Counted from the stretch's first letter, positions 8,765 through 17,315 are shown. The stretch is 64,000 nt of DNA from an uncultured Butyrivibrio sp. (GCA_947168935.1 CAMVNV010000001.1:1-64000), one strand, 5' to 3'. Numbers and translations: made by a program. Notes: generated from the letters alone by a model not told the origin.

Positions 8765-8803
8765 ATAATATCTCACTTATTCTTTCGACTCCAACTTATC
8801 TTC

Positions 8804-9583
8804 TCACGAATTATTCTCCAGCACTCCGCTTGAAATCGTAGACACGATAACTTTCATATCCGTAAGAAGGCTTCTTTCCGTGATATATCTAAGATCAAGC
8901 TCTATCCACTCATCAAATGGCATTGTATTCTTTCTTGGGCTGCTCTGCCAGTAACATACGAGTCCCGGCTTAACCATAAGGCGCTGGTTCTGATATTCAT
9001 CGCACTTATCCTGCTCATATACAGGAAGTGGTCTTGGACCTACTATGCTCATATCGCCTTTGATGATGTTTACAAGCTGTGGAAGTTCGTCTATGCCGTG
9101 CTTTCTAAGTATCTTACCAAGTCTTGTAACTCTTGGGTCGTTAGTCATTTTGAATGCCGGGCCGTCCATTTCGTTCTGGGACAGGAGCTGCTCGTGAAGC
9201 TGGGGAGCATTCTTGATCATTGTACGGAACTTATACATCTTGAATACTTCGCCATCTTTTCCGGTTCTTTCCTGTGTAAAGAAAGGCTTACCACCATCTT
9301 CAATACTTATGGCTATAGTAACAAGAAGCAGTATAGGAAAAAGAGCTATAAGTGCCATTGCAGAAAGTATTATATCCAGAGCTCTTTTGGCTATTCCATA
9401 TGCTCTTTTTTCTTCAAGCACAAGATTCGTATATCTTCTTGGATATATGATATCTGCACTACGCTGCTGGGGTACTTCAATAACTTCAAGGTGAGGATAT
9501 CTTCCAGGTTCCTTGACAGGAGCCAGTGATGACCATTCTGATGATAGAGTTAGTTCTGGGCCTCCGAGTATTAGTTCCTTCAT
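8804..9583 (-). CDS. Initiating phosphoglycosyl transferase (bacterial sugar transferase)
   Basis: The 259-residue protein belongs to the monotopic PGT family (EpsL/WcaJ C-terminal domain). A short N-terminal part is followed by KRALDIILSAMALIALFPIL as the re-entrant membrane helix. Then come FFTQERTGKDGEVFKMYKFRTM with the catalytic region, DPRVTRLGKILRKHGIDELPQ and GDMSIVGPRPLP. It transfers a sugar-1-phosphate to undecaprenyl phosphate and starts repeat-unit assembly. It is the last gene of the EPS export operon, with the terminator directly after it. The sugar (glucose, galactose or another) is not predictable. Confidence 0.9.
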   Translation of the reverse strand: MKELILGGPELTLSSEWSSLAPVKEPGRYPHLEVIEVPQQRSADIIYPRRYTNLVLEEKRAYGIAKRALDIILSAMALIALFPILLLVTIAISIEDGGKPFFTQERTGKDGEVFKMYKFRTMIKNAPQLHEQLLSQNEMDGPAFKMTNDPRVTRLGKILRKHGIDELPQLVNIIKGDMSIVGPRPLPVYEQDKCDEYQNQRLMVKPGLVCYWQSSPRKNTMPFDEWIELDLRYITERSLLTDMKVIVSTISSGVLENNS

Positions 9584-9619
9584 AGAGAATCATCCCTTTC
9601 AGTCATGGATACTATTAAG

Positions 9620-11599
9620 CTATGCATCCACTTCGGTGTAGAAGACATCTATGATCAGATCATAAAGTGCATCTTCGTCATAGATGAACTCTTCAAAACC
9701 AGATCTCCCTATGATACTCTCTCCCTTCATCTGGTATATATTTGCGGAATCGAAGCTATATTCTGCTGCCTCGTTTCCAAGGTACACTGCTTCATTTAGG
9801 CCTATATCCGTCACCATATATGGAGACAGGGCACTGTAAATTGAAGCAATTGATTTTGGGTCCTCTTTTACTTTTTCCTGAAGAGCCGGTACAAACTCTA
9901 TCAGATACTGCAGTTGTCTTTCAAGGCGTTCATTTGCACTCCAGTCAACATTTATATCCCTATGCTGGGTGTACCAATATGCATCATCTCCTGTAAGCGT
10001 CACCGTTTCTCCCTTACGTAGTGACCTGTACTGCCCTGCTGCAGGAAGACTATACATAACTTTAAGTGTTACTCCGCCGACTGTATCATTTACTGTCGGT
10101 ATAGCTCCCATGTTAATTGATATGTATCCGTTAATTGGAAGCTCATGGAACAGGTTTCTTACTGTTTTAACAGTACGCTCACAGCTTTGTTCTAGTCCAT
10201 CTCCAAAGCCATGCTGAAGGCATATCTGGGCTTCTCCCGTGCCTACGTATATACCTTCTTCATTGTAGACATCTATATCCGTCATAGCATTTCTGTTTAT
10301 AGCTACAATTTTAATTTCTTTATTGTCAGGATCAAGGATCAGGAAAAACATTGCATCAGATTGTCCACCGCTTATACCGTCTTCTCCTTCATGTACCTTG
10401 TCCATGCTGTCGATTCCAAGCACCAGGAATGTTAGGAGGTTAGTATTATAAGCATAGGTCCTACCATCGTATCTGATCCACCCAGGCTGCCAGGAAGATG
10501 CTGATGCTGTAAGAGGCATCTGATCATCTCCTATTGTTACTTCCTCGTACAAAGAAGCTTTAGACATATCAGGAGCCTGATCCTGAGTCCTGCCATATAG
10601 TGACAGACCTCCCGTATATTCCATGAGCCTGTATGCTCCATATCCTATACCTGCAAATCCCACGGTTACCGCAAGTAATATCAGGATTGTATTTCTGATT
10701 ATCCGTAGTACTCGTCTGGCTTTTGAATGATGATGATGCCTGTGTGTGTGATGATGTTCCTGAGTTTTAACAGATCCTCTGCTTTTGATCTGGCTTGGAT
10801 CAAAGCCATCCGGAGTGTTTATAAAATCATCTTCATCGCCATCTTCTTGTATCTGTCTATTTATCTCTCTAAATGTATCTTTATTTTTTTCTTTATAAGT
10901 ATCTCTGTCTCTGGTTTTCTCGCTCGTTTCCTCTTTTGACGATATTCTTGCAAAGAAAACATTCGTATCATCAGCCTTTGAACTCTTAACTCTTTTCTTA
11001 AGTTCCTCATAAGATGGTTCTAAATACTCTTCTCCATCCTCAAGATCGAATACTTTTCTAAGTTCCTCAGTTCTTCGCCTGTCTTCATCCTTCTGCTTCT
11101 TGATGCTGTACTCTCGCTGTCTTTCCTGGGCGAATTTCCTGATTTCTTCCCTGCGTTTCTTTTCAGAAAACTGATATCTGACTTCTTCAGCTCTACTTAC
11201 GAAAGGCTTAGGCGGAGGCGCTTCAGTTCTTATCTCCGCAAGCTGCTCAAGAGCTGTCTTTCTTGGCATGTCAACACGCTTTTCTTCTCTTTCAGGCTTT
11301 TTATAATCTAAGTTCAAGTTATTGATTGAACTTTCATATAGTTGCCTATTGTTTACAAAAGAGTTGGTCCTTGACGGCCTTATAGCATTTTTGTTAGACG
11401 ATATCCATTCATCAACTTCGCTATTGTCATTTGATCTATGCCTTTGACTATTTATATCCTCAAAGTCGAAGTCCGGAGCAGAGGCCTTGCCAGATCTTCT
11501 GTCCATCATAATATCGCCCATATCATAGTCCATTACAAGGCTGTCATCTTCTTTAAGGGGAGAGGTATCTTTATTAAATTTTCTCATCTTCCTATGCAC
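9620..11599 (-). CDS. LytR-CpsA-Psr (LCP) family protein with long cytoplasmic N-terminus
   Basis: The 659-residue protein has three parts. Residues 1-295 are hydrophilic, highly charged and probably disordered or helical, ending in a His-rich patch (HHHTHRHHHH). One transmembrane helix follows around residues 303-325. The extracellular LCP domain starts near FLVLGIDSMDK and contains SDAMFFLILDPDNKEIKIVA and a later TGDDAYWYTQHR segment. LCP enzymes attach undecaprenyl-linked polysaccharides to peptidoglycan. Typical LCP proteins are about 300-450 residues, so the cytoplasmic arm is unusual. The GTG start has AAGGGGG upstream; an ATG four codons later has no spaced site. Confidence 0.85.
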   Translation of the reverse strand: MHRKMRKFNKDTSPLKEDDSLVMDYDMGDIMMDRRSGKASAPDFDFEDINSQRHRSNDNSEVDEWISSNKNAIRPSRTNSFVNNRQLYESSINNLNLDYKKPEREEKRVDMPRKTALEQLAEIRTEAPPPKPFVSRAEEVRYQFSEKKRREEIRKFAQERQREYSIKKQKDEDRRRTEELRKVFDLEDGEEYLEPSYEELKKRVKSSKADDTNVFFARISSKEETSEKTRDRDTYKEKNKDTFREINRQIQEDGDEDDFINTPDGFDPSQIKSRGSVKTQEHHHTHRHHHHSKARRVLRIIRNTILILLAVTVGFAGIGYGAYRLMEYTGGLSLYGRTQDQAPDMSKASLYEEVTIGDDQMPLTASASSWQPGWIRYDGRTYAYNTNLLTFLVLGIDSMDKVHEGEDGISGGQSDAMFFLILDPDNKEIKIVAINRNAMTDIDVYNEEGIYVGTGEAQICLQHGFGDGLEQSCERTVKTVRNLFHELPINGYISINMGAIPTVNDTVGGVTLKVMYSLPAAGQYRSLRKGETVTLTGDDAYWYTQHRDINVDWSANERLERQLQYLIEFVPALQEKVKEDPKSIASIYSALSPYMVTDIGLNEAVYLGNEAAEYSFDSANIYQMKGESIIGRSGFEEFIYDEDALYDLIIDVFYTEVDA

Positions 11600-11635
11600 T
11601 GATACATCGCCCCCTTGCCCTTATAAGCCAGGTTA

Positions 11636-12268
11636 TCAGTTCACAACTATTGCAAAGCTTCCCATATCGTCCATTGTTACGGACACCTTACCGCCTACAA
11701 CAACTGATGATGCAGCTGTAACAGATCCGTCCTTATGGATCTGATAGATAGTAACGTTTCTACCTTCATATCCATTGCCAACACCGTAAGTTGATGTGAA
11801 GGTGCCAAATCCAGACCATACAGATACTCCGGCTACATACATACGAAGCTTAAATGGTCCTATTACGGTCTTCCCACCGGATACACTGTTAACATATGAC
11901 ATAAGTGTATCTGACAGGCTGTCTGTTCCGGGCTTTGGAGATATAGCAGTTGATACTGCTCTTCCATCTGTAACACCGCTATAAGTTGATGTGATACGTA
12001 CAGGAGATCCACTTCTGGGGATTACATATGCAGCACCCATACTGTTACAAGGAACAGAGGAACTTCCACCTCCACCGCCTGATGATCTTCCGCCGCCACC
12101 TCCGCCGCCAGAATTTCCTCCGCCGCCGGAGCCGCCACCATTAACATATATGTTGGTGATGATGGTTACATTTGCAGTCGTAGGGCTTGTTGCAGCACTT
12201 GTACTAAATGCACATGTGTAGCAAAGAAGGAGAACTGCTGCCCAGACTGACATGATTTTCTTTTTCAT
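11636..12268 (-). CDS. Secreted Gly-rich protein in the EPS operon
   Basis: The 210-residue product begins MKKKIMSVWAAVLLLCYTCAFSTSAAT, a clear Sec signal peptide. A Gly/Ser-rich linker of about 35 residues follows. The last 130 residues are compact and moderately Thr/Val-rich, with a single Cys (VPCNSM). No family is recognised. The ATG at 12268 follows GAGG at proper spacing; the ORF track adds four codons. It lies between the sortase-like lipoprotein and the LCP gene, so it probably works at the cell surface in polysaccharide export or anchoring. No LPXTG-type sorting signal is present. Confidence 0.7.
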   Translation of the reverse strand: MKKKIMSVWAAVLLLCYTCAFSTSAATSPTTANVTIITNIYVNGGGSGGGGNSGGGGGGGRSSGGGGGSSSVPCNSMGAAYVIPRSGSPVRITSTYSGVTDGRAVSTAISPKPGTDSLSDTLMSYVNSVSGGKTVIGPFKLRMYVAGVSVWSGFGTFTSTYGVGNGYEGRNVTIYQIHKDGSVTAASSVVVGGKVSVTMDDMGSFAIVVN

Positions 12269-12283
12269 AACATACCTCATTTC

Positions 12284-13123
12284 TCACTGGATCTGTGAAC
12301 CTGAATACGTACTGTAAACAAAATATCTGTTAGCTGAATCTGTTGTGGAGCCTGCTGATATCGTAAGCATTCTCCATCCGTTAACTACTGCTTCCTTGAG
12401 ATAATCTGCCTTCTGCAAGTCCATACTTCTTGATGCATATATCTGATCTATATATCTACTAAAAACATCATAATCGTAACAATTAGTATTAGTTAGTATG
12501 TTTGTATCTCCACCGCTCGTTGCTGCGAATACTCTAAACTCAAGTACATATCCCGGGATATACAAGTAAATAAAGGGATTAGCTTCAAAGTACTCTGGAT
12601 TACCATATATCCCAAGGTACTCAAGTGGTCCACCACTCTCATTACATCCATAGATTATGGTATTAGGATCTGTATAATCCGCGTTATTGCCTATATCTAG
12701 GTGAAGTGCTCCGCCTTCCTGGATATTCCCCTTGGCATTATGAGTATCATAATAGGTCTGGTCTCCTGACTTCTGCATTACAGGAACTGTTATTCCAGCT
12801 TCAGGTATTACCAGATAGGCGACTGTATCAGGGTTTTCAGATAGTATAGTATCCCAATCAGGCTTTAGATCAGGTACTGTGCCTTGGCATACGAAGGCAT
12901 CACTTTCGCCGCCAACAAGTACTTCACCTTCTTCAAGGTCCCCTAAATAGCTTTCTGCAAGGCCTTCTTCCAATACTTCTACAGTTGACTGATAGGTTGC
13001 TCCATCAGATAATGGGGCACTTTCATCATCTATTGAAAAAGGTCCAATCTTTCCGCATCCGCTTACAAAAGATACTGTTACAAGACAACAGATAGTGCAT
13101 ATCAAGTCGAAGCCTCTACGCAT
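12284..13123 (-). CDS. Class-B sortase-like lipoprotein with lost catalytic residues
   Basis: The 279-residue protein has a lipoprotein signal (FVSGC, Cys23). From about residue 88 it has a sortase B-like fold: DWDTILSENPDTVAYLVIP, TYYDTHN, GGALHLDIGNN, NTIIYGCN and LTISAGSTTDSANRYFVY. In active class-B sortases the corresponding motifs are YGH[HN] and LSTC. Here the catalytic His is Cys160 and the catalytic Cys region reads Ala257-Gly258, while an Arg (266) remains. Transpeptidase activity is therefore not expected. The gene sits between the tyrosine kinase and the Gly-rich protein genes. A binding or scaffolding role in the EPS machine is inferred. Confidence 0.8.
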   Translation of the reverse strand: MRRGFDLICTICCLVTVSFVSGCGKIGPFSIDDESAPLSDGATYQSTVEVLEEGLAESYLGDLEEGEVLVGGESDAFVCQGTVPDLKPDWDTILSENPDTVAYLVIPEAGITVPVMQKSGDQTYYDTHNAKGNIQEGGALHLDIGNNADYTDPNTIIYGCNESGGPLEYLGIYGNPEYFEANPFIYLYIPGYVLEFRVFAATSGGDTNILTNTNCYDYDVFSRYIDQIYASRSMDLQKADYLKEAVVNGWRMLTISAGSTTDSANRYFVYSTYSGSQIQ

Positions 13124-13162
13124 CTTCTCCCTCCGAGCCCTTATGTATTGAGTTCTTACGCC

Positions 13163-13876
13163 TTACTGATAATCTCCGTAGTTGCCATAGTATTTGCCAT
13201 AATACTTACCATAGTATTTGCCATAATACTTACCATAAAATTTATTTCCATCCATGGAAACCATGTTCATGACTGCACCCAGTACGTGGCATCCTGCCTT
13301 ACGCAACTGGCTTTGAACATTTTGAACGAATCTATAGCTTATCCTGCCGCTTGCTATAACGAGAACTGTACCGTCGCACTGTTTGCCGACGATAGCGGCA
13401 TCAATTACTGATCCAAGAGGCGGTGTATCGATAATGATGATATCGAATACGTCGTGAGCCTCTTTTAACAGCTGACCGAATACTTCACCCCCAAGTAGCT
13501 CAGAAGGCATCGGTGTGTTCGGTCCTGAGAATATCATGTAGAACCCAGGTTCATCTGTCTGACAGAGACAATCATCTATCTTGCAGTGACCTACGAGGAA
13601 ATTGGTAAGGCCATACCTGATCTTGCCATTCTTGAAATGCTCTCTCATAACAGATTTTCTGAGATCTGCATCAATCAAAAGTACCTTCTTATCTGCCTGA
13701 GCAAAGGTTCTTGCAAGCTCAAAGGCAACCTCTGATTTGCCCTCATTAGGTGTACTTGATGTAATTGCAATCGTACGTATGTCCCTGCCACTGAACTCGA
13801 TATTGCTTCTAAGGGTCTTGTATGCTTCCCTTGTCCTAAACTCAAGTTCATTATCCCTTATCATTACTCTCTGCAT
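13163..13876 (-). CDS. CpsD/CapB-type bacterial tyrosine kinase
   Basis: The 237-residue BY-kinase has EAYKTLRSNIEF at the N-terminus, Walker A TSSTPNEGKSEVAFELA, Walker A' KKVLLIDADLR and Walker B FDIIIIDTPPLGSVIDA. The C-terminus is a Tyr cluster built from GKYY repeats (KFYGKYYGKYYGKYYG...). Autophosphorylation of this tail, stimulated by the Wzz-like partner encoded upstream, controls polysaccharide synthesis and is reversed by the CpsB-type phosphatase. The ATG at 13876 follows AAGGGGAG; the ORF track adds 17 codons. The number of tail tyrosines could vary through the DNA repeat. Confidence 0.92.
   Translation of the reverse strand: MQRVMIRDNELEFRTREAYKTLRSNIEFSGRDIRTIAITSSTPNEGKSEVAFELARTFAQADKKVLLIDADLRKSVMREHFKNGKIRYGLTNFLVGHCKIDDCLCQTDEPGFYMIFSGPNTPMPSELLGGEVFGQLLKEAHDVFDIIIIDTPPLGSVIDAAIVGKQCDGTVLVIASGRISYRFVQNVQSQLRKAGCHVLGAVMNMVSMDGNKFYGKYYGKYYGKYYGKYYGNYGDYQ
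13176..13245. repeat. In-gene 15/30-bp tandem repeat encoding GKYYG units
   Basis: The 3' end of the kinase gene contains alternating CCATAGTATTTGC and CCATAATACTTAC segments. These give four near-identical 15-bp units in the forward reading and encode the repeated GKYYG phosphorylation tail. Slippage here would change the number of tyrosine pairs without shifting the frame. Confidence 0.8.
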
Positions 13877-13996
13877 GTATTCTCCCCTTAAGGATCTTTG
13901 AAAATAGATAATCAAAGTCCTACGCACTAAAGATATCGGCTACAATTAACTTATTATTTACATTTTTTGCGAAAAATTTCTTTATCCAAACGCACT

Positions 13997-14848
13997 TTAT
14001 GACCCAGTGTTAGTTTGAGAATCATCCATATCACCTGTTCCTATATGGCTTATCTCTCCGGATCTATCATGTTTTTTGGATTTCTTATTACTTTTACTAT
14101 TCTGGGAACCTATATCCTGAGTAACATTTTCATCAAATGGAATGATACCAAGGGCGCTGATGCCCAGATATCTCTCGACATCTTCAGAAGTCTTGACTGT
14201 ATCATCCACAAGAAAATGTATGATAAGAAGCACTGCAACAAGAACTGTTCCAAGTGCGAAGCCTCCCAGTGTCCATAAGATGCAGCTGGGGGCTGACTTT
14301 TCAGTTGGAAGATTAGCTACTTCAACTACGTTTACAGCATCTATATCCATAACGTTTTCGATATGCTCAGCACTGACTTCCCTTATATAGTTAGCCATTG
14401 TCTGAGCCGTGTATGGATCTGTATCTGTAACCGTGATAGCCACAATACGAGTATCTGCAGGAGTATTCACAGATACTTTTTCCAAAAAATCATCATAATC
14501 ATATCTGTCACCTATACCTAAAGTATCAATGACAGATTCAAGTACATAGCGGCTCTTGATAAGTTCAGCATAATCCTTAGTCAGCTGAGAACCAACCTGA
14601 AGGTCTGTATAGATATTGCTGGAATCAGCATTGTCCTTATCAAGAACATATATTTTAGTAGTCGAACGGAATTCTTCAGGAAGCACGAATTTACTGAAAG
14701 CAAATCCTGCAACAGCACATCCTACCGCGATAATCGCAATAAGCCACAAGTGGTGAACAAGTACACCTATGATCTCACCAATGTCAATCTCTATTACAGC
14801 ACTGCTGTTCTGAGCATTCTGGCTTACATTTACATCAGTCTGTTCCAT
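13997..14848 (-). CDS. Wzz/CapA-type chain-length determinant and kinase activator
   Basis: The 283-residue protein has two transmembrane helices, around residues 30-52 and near IIHFLV before the cytoplasmic tail, flanking an extracellular domain, as in YveK/CapA. SSNIYTDLQVGSQLTKDYAELIKS and the C-terminal DDTVKTSEDVERYLGISALGIIP motif are typical. It sets polymer length and activates the BY-kinase, which is encoded just downstream. A GGAGG six bases upstream supports the ATG at 14848 over the TTG used by the ORF track. The Lys/Ser-rich tail after the last motif (SKSNKKSKKHDRS) is extra. Confidence 0.9.
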   Translation of the reverse strand: MEQTDVNVSQNAQNSSAVIEIDIGEIIGVLVHHLWLIAIIAVGCAVAGFAFSKFVLPEEFRSTTKIYVLDKDNADSSNIYTDLQVGSQLTKDYAELIKSRYVLESVIDTLGIGDRYDYDDFLEKVSVNTPADTRIVAITVTDTDPYTAQTMANYIREVSAEHIENVMDIDAVNVVEVANLPTEKSAPSCILWTLGGFALGTVLVAVLLIIHFLVDDTVKTSEDVERYLGISALGIIPFDENVTQDIGSQNSKSNKKSKKHDRSGEISHIGTGDMDDSQTNTGS

Positions 14849-14866
14849 ACGTACCTCCAAACTCTT

Positions 14867-15598
14867 TTAACGTAAAAGGTTCATAGCGTTCTCATATAGA
14901 ATTTCTCTGGCGTAATCTTCTCCGTATTTTTTTCGTATATACTGGGCACAATCAAGCATATCAGGAATACGACTGCCCGTATCTCTGTGCGCATCCGTGC
15001 CTACAAAACTGATTTTTTGCTGGGATAGAAGTTTTCTTACAAATCTGCCCACGGGGTTAAACATTCCCATCATTACGCTGTCGGAATTGATCTGAAGTCT
15101 CACTCCTCCATCTATTATTTCGTCAATTCTTGATTTATCTTTATAGAAACATTCATATCTTTCGCAATGTGCCAGGATCGGATTCCATCCCTCGTAACAC
15201 AATCGCCTTAATCCCTCCGAAATGTAGCTGTACTCATCCGATGGATTAAATTCAACTAGTATATCCTGTGATTCTCCCATTGGAAGAGCATTACCTTCTT
15301 CAAGCCTTTCTGGAAGTGTTTCGTCGTAGTATAGTTCGTTGCCTGGATATATCTTGATTTCAATGCCTGCTTTGTCTGCTTCTTCCTGAAGCTGCATGAC
15401 CCTTTTGTGGATGCCTTTGGGCGATACGGACTTAACATAAATTTTGTTATGGGGAGTTGCGATAATTGTCCGTATATTATTTTCATAGGCAATCCTTAGC
15501 ATGTTAAGTGACATCTCCATACTTTTGGAGCCGTCATCAACACCCGGGATCACATGACTATGCATATCCACAAAACCATACTTAAAATTTTTGCTCAT
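14867..15598 (-). CDS. CpsB/CapC/YwqE-type PHP tyrosine-protein phosphatase
   Basis: The 243-residue PHP-family metalloenzyme opens with FVDMHSHVIPGVDDGSKSMEMS. It has IIATPHNK, ILAHCERYECFY and FVGTDAHRDTGSR as further metal ligands. It dephosphorylates the CpsD-type kinase tail, completing the kinase/activator/phosphatase module that controls EPS output. The start codon overlaps the end of the preceding GT4 gene by four bases, which indicates coupled translation. Length is normal for the family. Confidence 0.92.
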   Translation of the reverse strand: MSKNFKYGFVDMHSHVIPGVDDGSKSMEMSLNMLRIAYENNIRTIIATPHNKIYVKSVSPKGIHKRVMQLQEEADKAGIEIKIYPGNELYYDETLPERLEEGNALPMGESQDILVEFNPSDEYSYISEGLRRLCYEGWNPILAHCERYECFYKDKSRIDEIIDGGVRLQINSDSVMMGMFNPVGRFVRKLLSQQKISFVGTDAHRDTGSRIPDMLDCAQYIRKKYGEDYAREILYENAMNLLR

Positions 15599-17115
15599 GT
15601 TGTTCTCTCTTCTTGCTTCTTTTCTTTCGGGACACCTATGTTCTGGTACAGTCTTGTCATGAAAGCAACTTCCTGTTCGATGTTAAGACCTGCATTTTTG
15701 AATATCCTCTCTACCATCTGAGGGGATGCGCTTCTGTTAAGAAGATAGCTCCTTTGGTCAAACTGCATATGAGTTTCCTGCTCATCCTTACCTGCCAGAA
15801 GACGATGAAGATTCATAAGTGTATCGTAGTCATAATATTCGTCGCCATCTGATCTTGCCGGAGCTGTGATACCCATTTTGTTCATCTCATCAAGGATATG
15901 ATAAGCCCAGGCTTCAGGCGGATTATTAAGGGAAAAATAGTTTATAAGTCCTGTCAGATTTATATCTTTTGAAATAGTATCAGATGCCATGCATGGAAGT
16001 CCAGACGCCTGCGCTTCCATGAGGGCTGCAGGTGCACCATTAACATTAGCAGGATATATGAAATAGTCCATAATTTGATAGAAATCGTATACATTGCCCC
16101 AGGTACCAAGGAAAAGAATATTGCTTATAATTCCAAGCTGCGCCGCTATCTGAGCACAATCCATAAGCTCTTCTCCATCGCCTATAAGAAGGAGCTTCAT
16201 GGGAAGACCTTTCAGGTTATCGAACTCTCCTGTTGGGTCTTCTTTTAATATCTTCTGCATCCAGGCAAATACGTGGAACAGAAATTCATGGTTCTGGTTT
16301 TTATGGAACTGAGCCACGCATCCAAAAACATATGTTTTATCAAGGCCAAGTTTATCCCGGAAAGCATCACGTATTTTTCCATTGTAAAGGAAGTTCTGGA
16401 TATTGATACCATCCTGTATTACATGTATCCTTCCGGAATCTACTGCAATATCTCCAAAGATAGCTCTTGCTGCTCCAACGCTTGATGCAAAGCATATGTC
16501 TGCGCAGTCTTCTTTTAGTATAGGTGATGTAAAATTAGCCTTTCTTATTTTCTGCACAAGTCCAGCGTCTATTACGCTTCCCACATGCATGATAGTGATT
16601 GCTCCGTGTCTTTTTGCAAGAGGAAGATATATTGATGCAGCTGAATACATATGCCCTTCAACGATCTTCCATTCACCTTCGTGCTGGGCAAAAAAGCTGT
16701 TTACCAGCTCTGTATATCCAAAAAGATTATTGCTGTTATACGTCGGTATGGCATAAACATGGCCACCAAGCCTTGTTATCTCAGCATCAAAAAATCCTGC
16801 TCTTCTATGGCGCAGTAGTTCATCAGATGATGGAAATTCTTTACCTGTCGGGGTTGGATCTCTTGTAATCAGAAAATCGAACTGAATCTGGCTTCTGTCA
16901 AAATTTCTGTACAGGTTCATGATGTGTGCCTGCATTCCGCTTAGATCTATGGAATTAAGTACATGAAGTATTCTGATCTTGGCTTTGGGAACATTTTCAG
17001 ACACACGAATAGTAGACGGTATACGCTTTTTAGCCTGCGTTACCTGGGGGTTGTTTTTCTCGCGTTCTCTTCTTCTAACGTCAGATGCGCTTTCAATGGT
17101 CTCGAAAAAAGACAT
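15595..17115 (-). CDS. Glycosyltransferase family 4
   Basis: The 506-residue GT-B protein has an N-terminal extension of about 45 polar residues. Then come IRILHVLNSIDLSGMQAHIMNLYR, a glycogen-synthase-like hinge, and the C-terminal donor site APAALMEAQASGLPCMASDT. Enzymes of this type (EpsF-like) add a sugar to the lipid-linked intermediate. It is the first gene of the long export operon, with a candidate promoter upstream. Related proteins are usually 360-400 residues; the excess is the N-terminal arm and an extended C-terminus of about 80 residues. Confidence 0.87.
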   Translation of the reverse strand: MSFFETIESASDVRRREREKNNPQVTQAKKRIPSTIRVSENVPKAKIRILHVLNSIDLSGMQAHIMNLYRNFDRSQIQFDFLITRDPTPTGKEFPSSDELLRHRRAGFFDAEITRLGGHVYAIPTYNSNNLFGYTELVNSFFAQHEGEWKIVEGHMYSAASIYLPLAKRHGAITIMHVGSVIDAGLVQKIRKANFTSPILKEDCADICFASSVGAARAIFGDIAVDSGRIHVIQDGINIQNFLYNGKIRDAFRDKLGLDKTYVFGCVAQFHKNQNHEFLFHVFAWMQKILKEDPTGEFDNLKGLPMKLLLIGDGEELMDCAQIAAQLGIISNILFLGTWGNVYDFYQIMDYFIYPANVNGAPAALMEAQASGLPCMASDTISKDINLTGLINYFSLNNPPEAWAYHILDEMNKMGITAPARSDGDEYYDYDTLMNLHRLLAGKDEQETHMQFDQRSYLLNRSASPQMVERIFKNAGLNIEQEVAFMTRLYQNIGVPKEKKQEERTT

Positions 17116-17161
17116 AGATGCCGGTCCTCCCTGCTAAAACCCTACACTATCCCACGTTTAC

Positions 17162-17190
17162 ATTATAACGCTATGTCGACTATCTTTCTA
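17162..17190 (-). promoter_or_regulatory. Candidate promoter of the EPS export operon
   Basis: On the minus strand a TATAAT -10 (17162-17167) is preceded 17 bases upstream by TAGAAA, a partial match to TTGACA. It lies about 46 bases before the GT4 start. It is the only good -10 in the interval, so I take it as the likely operon promoter, with the -35 uncertain. Confidence 0.4.
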
Positions 17191-17220
17191 TATAAATATC
17201 TATACAATTTTAAACGCAAA

Positions 17221-17278
17221 TGCCCTGTTTAAAGGAACAAATCGAATTCTTAGTCCGACTTTTCCAATAAACAGGGCA
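17221..17278 (-). terminator. Inverted repeat downstream of fcl, possible terminator
   Basis: An exact 11-bp inverted repeat (TGCCCTGTTTA / TAAACAGGGCA) brackets a 36-base spacer, starting 38 bases after the fcl stop on the minus strand. The stem is strong but the loop is long and no T-run follows directly, so termination is likely but not certain. Confidence 0.45.
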
Positions 17279-17315
17279 CCTTAACCATATATCATCCTTA
17301 ATATGCTGAAAACCA

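Noticed and set aside
11991-12221. Plus-strand proline-rich frame (PPPPPP repeats)
   Set aside because: It is the antisense of the Gly-rich coding region; GGC/GGA codons read as proline on the other strand. The minus gene has a signal peptide and a ribosome-binding site.
12284-13123. Active sortase B for anchoring surface proteins
   Set aside because: The catalytic His and Cys positions are replaced and no sorting-signal protein is encoded nearby.
13176-13245. CRISPR-like repeat array
   Set aside because: Units are only 15-30 bp, without unique spacers, and lie in frame inside the kinase gene as the GKYY tail.
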